From the NCBI GenBank assembly GCA_030598125.1, contig JAUVQN010000052.1:1-8758 (forward strand): DNA of 8,758 nt, given 5' to 3'. The position numbers were made by a program, and so were the translations under genes. Position 1 is the first letter of the stretch. The number at the start of each line of letters is the position of its first letter. This document shows, piece after piece, positions 6,033-8,758 of the stretch. This stretch comes from Coriobacteriia bacterium. Its GTDB lineage: Bacteria; Actinomycetota; Coriobacteriia; Anaerosomatales; JAUVQN01. Below the pieces are notes generated by a model that was not told where the DNA came from, searched no databases, and worked only from the letters and a program-made list of their open reading frames with translations.

Positions 6033-6275
6033 ATGACCGACACGGGGATCGTACGGAGGGTCGACGATCTCGGTCGGATCGTCATCCCGATGGAGCTGCG
6101 GCGCACGCTCGGTATCCACGAGAAGGACCCCCTCTCCATCTCGGTCGAGGACGAGCGCATCGTACTGGAGAAGTACCGGGACGCGTGCGCGATCTGCGGC
6201 TCGGAGACCGACGTCACGAACGTGAAGGACCGCGTGGTCTGCGCGGACTGCGTGGCGAGCGTCCGCGACCTCTAG
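6033..6275 (+). CDS. abrB: AbrB family transition-state regulator with C-terminal zinc motif
   Basis: An 80-residue DNA-binding regulator. Residues 4-47 form the SpoVT/AbrB swapped-hairpin domain: TGIVRRVDDLGRIVIPMELR (4-23) then RTLGIHEKDPLSI and ERIVLEKY, very close to B. subtilis AbrB (STGIVRKVDELGRVVIP). R8, R23 and R24 match basic residues used for DNA contact in that family. The C-terminus carries two CxxC pairs, C52/C55 (CAICG) and C70/C73 (CADC), spaced like a small zinc ribbon. B. subtilis AbrB lacks this, but clostridial-type relatives have it. The likely active form is a homodimer or tetramer. A strong Shine-Dalgarno GGAGGTGA (6019-6026) fixes the ATG. The gene is the only plus-strand gene in the window, inverted between rsmI and metG exactly as in B. 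subtilis. AbrB proteins often repress their own promoter, so autoregulation, possibly affecting metG too, is plausible but not shown. Confidence 0.93.
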   Translation: MTDTGIVRRVDDLGRIVIPMELRRTLGIHEKDPLSISVEDERIVLEKYRDACAICGSETDVTNVKDRVVCADCVASVRDL

Positions 6276-6305
6276 GGGCGAGTCAGTCCGCGGCGTCCTC
6301 GCCCT
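6275..6305. other. Hairpin between convergent abrB and rsmI
   Basis: GGGCGAG (6276-6282), starting one base after the abrB stop codon (6273-6275), pairs perfectly with CTCGCCC (6298-6304) around a 15-nt loop. A G-T pair at 6275/6305 could extend the stem. The downstream arm lies inside the rsmI coding region. No T-tract follows on either strand, so it is at best a weak or non-canonical terminator for abrB. Confidence 0.3.
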
Positions 6306-7131
6306 CCAGCGCCGCTCGGTAGACCGCGTTCTTCCCGAGCCCGAGCGAATCCGCTACGTCCGCGACCGCGTCCTTCCGGCTGCTTCCCGCCGCCACGAGC
6401 GCGTCCACCTCCGCGCGGATCGTCTCCGGATCGGGTTCGCTGCGCTCGGACCCGTCGGGAGGTCCGATCACGATGACGACCTCGCCCTTGAGCTCCCTGG
6501 CCTCGAGCGACTCGGCCAGCTCGGCGAGCGTCCCGCGCACCACCTCCTCGTACACCTTCGTCAGCTCGCGGGCGACCGCCGCCCGCCGGGAGCCGAGCAC
6601 GTCCGACGCAGCCGCGAGCGTGCGGGCGGCGCGGCGCGGCGACTCGTAGAAGACGAGCGTCGCATCCAGATCGGCGAGCGACTCGAGCCTCCGCGCGAGC
6701 GGACCACGCTTGCGGGGCAGGAACCCGCCGAAGTAGAAGGCGTACGTCGGCAGTCCGGACGCCGCGAGCGCGGTAACGATCGCGGACGACCCGGGCAGCA
6801 CCTCCACGGCGAGGCCGGCGTCGAGACACGCGTCCACGAGACGCGCCCCCGGATCGGAGATGCCCGGCGTGCCCGCGTCGGACACGAGGGCGATCACCGC
6901 ACCTTCGCGGATGCGTCCCACGAGCGCGGGCGTCCGCTTCGCGAGGTTCGCCGCGTGGTACGACTCGAGCGGCGTGTGGAGGTCGTAGTGGGAGAGCAGC
7001 TTGCGCGTGACCCGCGTGTCCTCCGCGGCGATCGCGTCGGCGTCGCGCAGCGCGTCCAGCACGCGCAGCGTGACATCGCCCAGGTTGCCGATGGGCGTCG
7101 CGCAGACGAGAAGGCGGCCCTGGGCGCTCAC
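6283..7131 (-). CDS. rsmI: 16S rRNA (cytidine(1402)-2'-O)-methyltransferase RsmI
   Basis: RsmI methylates the ribose of C1402 in the 16S rRNA decoding centre, using S-adenosylmethionine; it belongs to the tetrapyrrole-methylase superfamily. The 282-residue protein shows the family motifs in order: CATPIGNLGDVTLR (10-23), AAEDTRVTRKLL (35-46), ALVSDAGTPGISDPG (81-95), VLPGSSAIVTALAASGL (111-127), FGGFLPR (134-140), VFYESPRR (160-167, where FYESPHR is usual), ARELTKVYEE (187-196) and GEVVIVIGP (216-224). A C-terminal helical domain (about 235-276) with SRKDAVADVADSLGL is also typical. The start is GTG at 7131, with GGAG 5 nt upstream inside the end of the DUF362 gene, which stops only 2 nt before, so translation is probably coupled. 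The stop is 7 nt from the convergent abrB stop. Confidence 0.95.
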   Translation of the reverse strand: MSAQGRLLVCATPIGNLGDVTLRVLDALRDADAIAAEDTRVTRKLLSHYDLHTPLESYHAANLAKRTPALVGRIREGAVIALVSDAGTPGISDPGARLVDACLDAGLAVEVLPGSSAIVTALAASGLPTYAFYFGGFLPRKRGPLARRLESLADLDATLVFYESPRRAARTLAAASDVLGSRRAAVARELTKVYEEVVRGTLAELAESLEARELKGEVVIVIGPPDGSERSEPDPETIRAEVDALVAAGSSRKDAVADVADSLGLGKNAVYRAALEGEDAAD

Positions 7132-7133
7132 GC

Positions 7134-8249
7134 CTACTCCATCGTCTTGAGCTCGTAGGAGCGGGTCCCCAGTCCCAGCGACTCACCGTGGGAGAGCGCG
7201 ACGGTGCCGTCCACACCCGTGATCTCGCGGAACTTGTCCACGCCGGGGGCCATGCCGTCGGCGCGCGTACCTGGAAGGCCCTGGGCGGCCGTGACGAGAT
7301 CGTACGCCGCCTGATCGATGGCGATCGGATCCGTACTCGCCAGGACGCCAACGTCAGGCACGAAGGGCGCGTCGGAGAAGTGCCAGCAGTCGCAGTCAGG
7401 CGTCACGCGCGTGATGAAGGAGAGGCAGACCACCTTGCCCTCCTTGCCGGAGAGCGCACCGGCGGCATGCTCGGCCATCTTCTCCTGCAACACACCCTCG
7501 TCCGTCTCCCACTGCGTCCCGATCGCCATGTACGGGCACGCGGCGACGCACTCGCCGCAGCCGTAGCAGGTCTCCAGATCGATGACCGCCACGTCGTCGG
7601 GGATCTCGATCGCCGCGACCGGACACCAGGCGACACAGCGGGCGCAGGCGGTGCATTTCTCGGCGTCGACCTCGGGGCTGAAGTCCGAGTGCATGCGCTG
7701 CTTCGCGGAGCGCGTCCCGAGTCCCATCCCGAGGTTCTTGATGGCTCCGCCGAATCCGGCGATCTCGTGCCCTTTGACGTGGGACACGACGACCATCGCA
7801 TCCGCCCGGAGCGCCGCCGTGCCGATCCTTACCGAGTCGAAGTGCGTGCCGTCGATCTCCACGTCGACCCCGTCCTGGCCGGTGAGGCCGTCGGCGATCA
7901 CGATCGGCGCCTCGACGGTAGCGTAGGAGAAGCCGTTGGCGAGCGCGCACTCGATGTGCTGGACCGCGTTGCCGCGTGCACCGCGATAGAGCGTGTTCGC
8001 GTCCGTGAGGAACGGCCTTCCGTCCGCCTCCTTCACGCGCTCGACGACCTCGCGCACGTAGATCGGCTCGACGAAGCCGGTGTTGCCCTTCTCCCCGAAA
8101 TGGAGCTTGACGGCGACGAGCTCGTCATCGTCGACGACGTGGCCGAGACCCGCGCGCTCGAGCGCTCTCCCGGCTCGCTCGACGAAGCTCTTCTTCATCG
8201 TCGTGCGGATCGGGGCGAACCACACCGTCGCCTGTCCGTCGTCGCTCAC
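7134..8249 (-). CDS. DUF362 domain protein with two [4Fe-4S] ferredoxin motifs
   Basis: A 371-residue cytoplasmic iron-sulfur protein of the COG2768/DUF362 family, common in anaerobes and of unknown function. DUF362 sequence spans most of the protein: VWFAPIRTTM (9-18), AVKLHFGEKGNTGFV (46-60), LTDANTLYRG (81-90), VVSHVKGHEIAGFGGAIKNLGMG (154-176) and VLASTDPIAIDQAAYDLV (302-319). A bacterial-type ferredoxin insert carries cluster I C199, C202, C205, C209 (CTACARCVAWCP) and cluster II C228, C231, C234, C238 (CYGCGECVAACP). Further cysteines lie at C286 and C288 (DCDCWHF). The frame is open to 8420, but GTG at 8249 has GGGGGAG 4 nt upstream and gives the usual family N-terminus. An ATG at 8309, also with a GAGG motif, would add 20 residues lacking family resemblance. 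The gene lies between the ROK kinase and rsmI; electron transfer is inferred from the clusters only. Confidence 0.88.
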   Translation of the reverse strand: MSDDGQATVWFAPIRTTMKKSFVERAGRALERAGLGHVVDDDELVAVKLHFGEKGNTGFVEPIYVREVVERVKEADGRPFLTDANTLYRGARGNAVQHIECALANGFSYATVEAPIVIADGLTGQDGVDVEIDGTHFDSVRIGTAALRADAMVVVSHVKGHEIAGFGGAIKNLGMGLGTRSAKQRMHSDFSPEVDAEKCTACARCVAWCPVAAIEIPDDVAVIDLETCYGCGECVAACPYMAIGTQWETDEGVLQEKMAEHAAGALSGKEGKVVCLSFITRVTPDCDCWHFSDAPFVPDVGVLASTDPIAIDQAAYDLVTAAQGLPGTRADGMAPGVDKFREITGVDGTVALSHGESLGLGTRSYELKTME

Positions 8250-8288
8250 TCGCTCCCCCTCGCGTCGCGGCGCCGCCGTCTCGCATCC

Positions 8289-8307
8289 TGCGATCGCACG
8301 GCCGTGC
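8289..8307. repeat. Overlapping palindromes between the ROK and DUF362 genes
   Basis: Two perfect palindromes, TGCGATCGCA (8289-8298) and GCACGGCCGTGC (8296-8307), overlap by 3 bases within the 67-nt gap 8250-8316. They could be operator-like half-sites or form small RNA hairpins. In a G+C-rich genome such short palindromes also arise by chance. No A+T-rich -10 is visible here, so the DUF362 gene probably shares the transcript of the kinase. Confidence 0.25.
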
Positions 8308-8316
8308 ATGGGACCT

Positions 8317-8758
8317 CTAGCGGTGCAGGCCCTGCCGGGTGTCGTACTCGTCGAGCGCGAGGGCTGCGGCGCCGAGCAGCCCCGCGTCGGTACCGAGCTC
8401 CGAGCGCGCGACCTGGGCATCGCGCCTGCCGGCCATCGCCTCGTCCTCGAGCGTCTCCTGCACGCGGGCGACGATCAGACTGCTCGCGGATCCCACTGAA
8501 CCTCCGATGACGATGAGCCGGGGATTGAGCAGGTTGACCAGCCCGACCAGCCCGCGGCCGAGCACGTGCCCGACGTCGGAGAGGATCCGCTGCGCCTCCT
8601 CGTTCCCCTCGCGCGCCGCGTCGGTGACCGTCTGCGCGGTGATCGCCCCGACGTCGCCGCCGGCGGTTTCCCTGAGCTACGTACCGGCGAACGACTCGGC
8701 GACCTCTTGTGCACGCCGGACGATCGCCGGCCCGCCGACGAACGCCTCGAGGTGACCC
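8317..8758 (-). pseudogene. ROK family sugar kinase/glucokinase, interrupted by in-frame TAG (5' end outside window)
   Basis: The C-terminal part of a ROK-family protein, probably a glucokinase-type sugar kinase rather than a repressor, though no N-terminus is available to exclude a helix-turn-helix. Entering from the window edge the frame reads GHLEAFVGGPAIVRRAQEV, matching the segment just after the ROK zinc motif (G-x-E, then a GPAI-like helix). It then reads AESFAGT and a TAG stop (8679-8677). In the same frame it resumes with LRETAGGDVGAITAQTV, DAAREGNEEAQRILSDVGHVL, GRGLVGLVNLLNPRLIVIGG and a normal end ELGTDAGLLGAAALALDEY, stopping with TAG at 8319-8317. Family features lie on both sides in one frame, so a single nonsense change or a sequencing error explains the break; an indel does not. 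TAG is also the ordinary stop of metG, abrB, COG2426 and DUF362 here, so recoding of TAG is unlikely. Confidence 0.82.

Noticed and set aside
7188..8510. Long plus-strand open frame of 440 codons
   Set aside because: It is antisense to the DUF362 gene and the ROK gene. Those have clear cysteine and family motifs; this frame has none.
8677..8679. Pyrrolysine or other recoding at the ROK TAG
   Set aside because: TAG ends metG, abrB, the COG2426 gene, the DUF362 gene and the ROK gene itself in this window, no recoding structure is apparent, and ROK kinases are not known to need such a residue.
1..8758. CRISPR array, insertion sequence, phage or toxin-antitoxin genes
   Set aside because: No direct repeat series, transposase or integrase motifs were seen. 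AbrB could recall an antitoxin, but it has no partner toxin and sits in its usual chromosomal context.

Overview
The window is a stretch of bacterial chromosome with high G+C (about two thirds by eye) and tightly packed housekeeping genes. There is no sign of a phage, insertion sequence, CRISPR array, tRNA or rRNA. All genes but one run on the minus strand, so in transcription order they read from high to low coordinates: an interrupted ROK-family sugar kinase (cut by the window edge), a DUF362/ferredoxin protein, rsmI, then abrB (plus strand), metG, tatD, an iron-sulfur flavoprotein, a COG2426 membrane protein, a yabE-like cell-wall protein (DUF348-G5-3D), ksgA/rsmA, and the 5' part of veg.

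The order rsmI - abrB (inverted) - metG - tatD - yabE - ksgA - veg is that of the Bacillus subtilis region rsmI-abrB-metS-yabD-yabE-rnmV-ksgA-yabG-veg, including the reversed orientation of abrB. Here rnmV and yabG are missing, and a two-gene pair (iron-sulfur flavoprotein plus COG2426 protein) sits between tatD and yabE. High G+C, a Firmicute-like gene set (Veg, AbrB, YabE) and the KsgA N-terminus (SPLATPSSTR...LGQHFLVDDN) together suggest Coriobacteriia or a related deep actinobacterial lineage. A high-G+C Firmicute remains possible. This is inference from memory of the families, not a database result.

Five transcription units can be proposed. (1) ROK kinase - DUF362 - rsmI, minus strand, with close spacing. 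(2) abrB alone, plus strand, meeting rsmI tail to tail with 7 bases between the stop codons. (3) metG - tatD - flavoprotein - COG2426, with spacings of 18 nt, a TAATG overlap and an ATGA overlap. (4) yabE - ksgA, driven by a promoter with a perfect TATAAT and a short leader that can fold over the ribosome binding site. (5) veg, with its own strong sigma-A-type promoter whose -35 overlaps the ksgA stop codon. abrB and metG diverge from a 103-nt gap in which candidate -10 boxes for the two directions overlap on opposite strands.

Functionally the window joins rRNA methylation (RsmI at C1402, KsgA at A1518/A1519), methionine charging, a TatD nuclease, cell-wall remodelling (YabE) and transition-state or biofilm regulators (AbrB, Veg). 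The clearest anomaly is an in-frame TAG in the ROK kinase. I see no convincing evidence of an entirely new biological system. The most distinctive items are the inserted flavoprotein/COG2426 pair, the overlapping divergent promoters, the structured yabE leader and the broken kinase.
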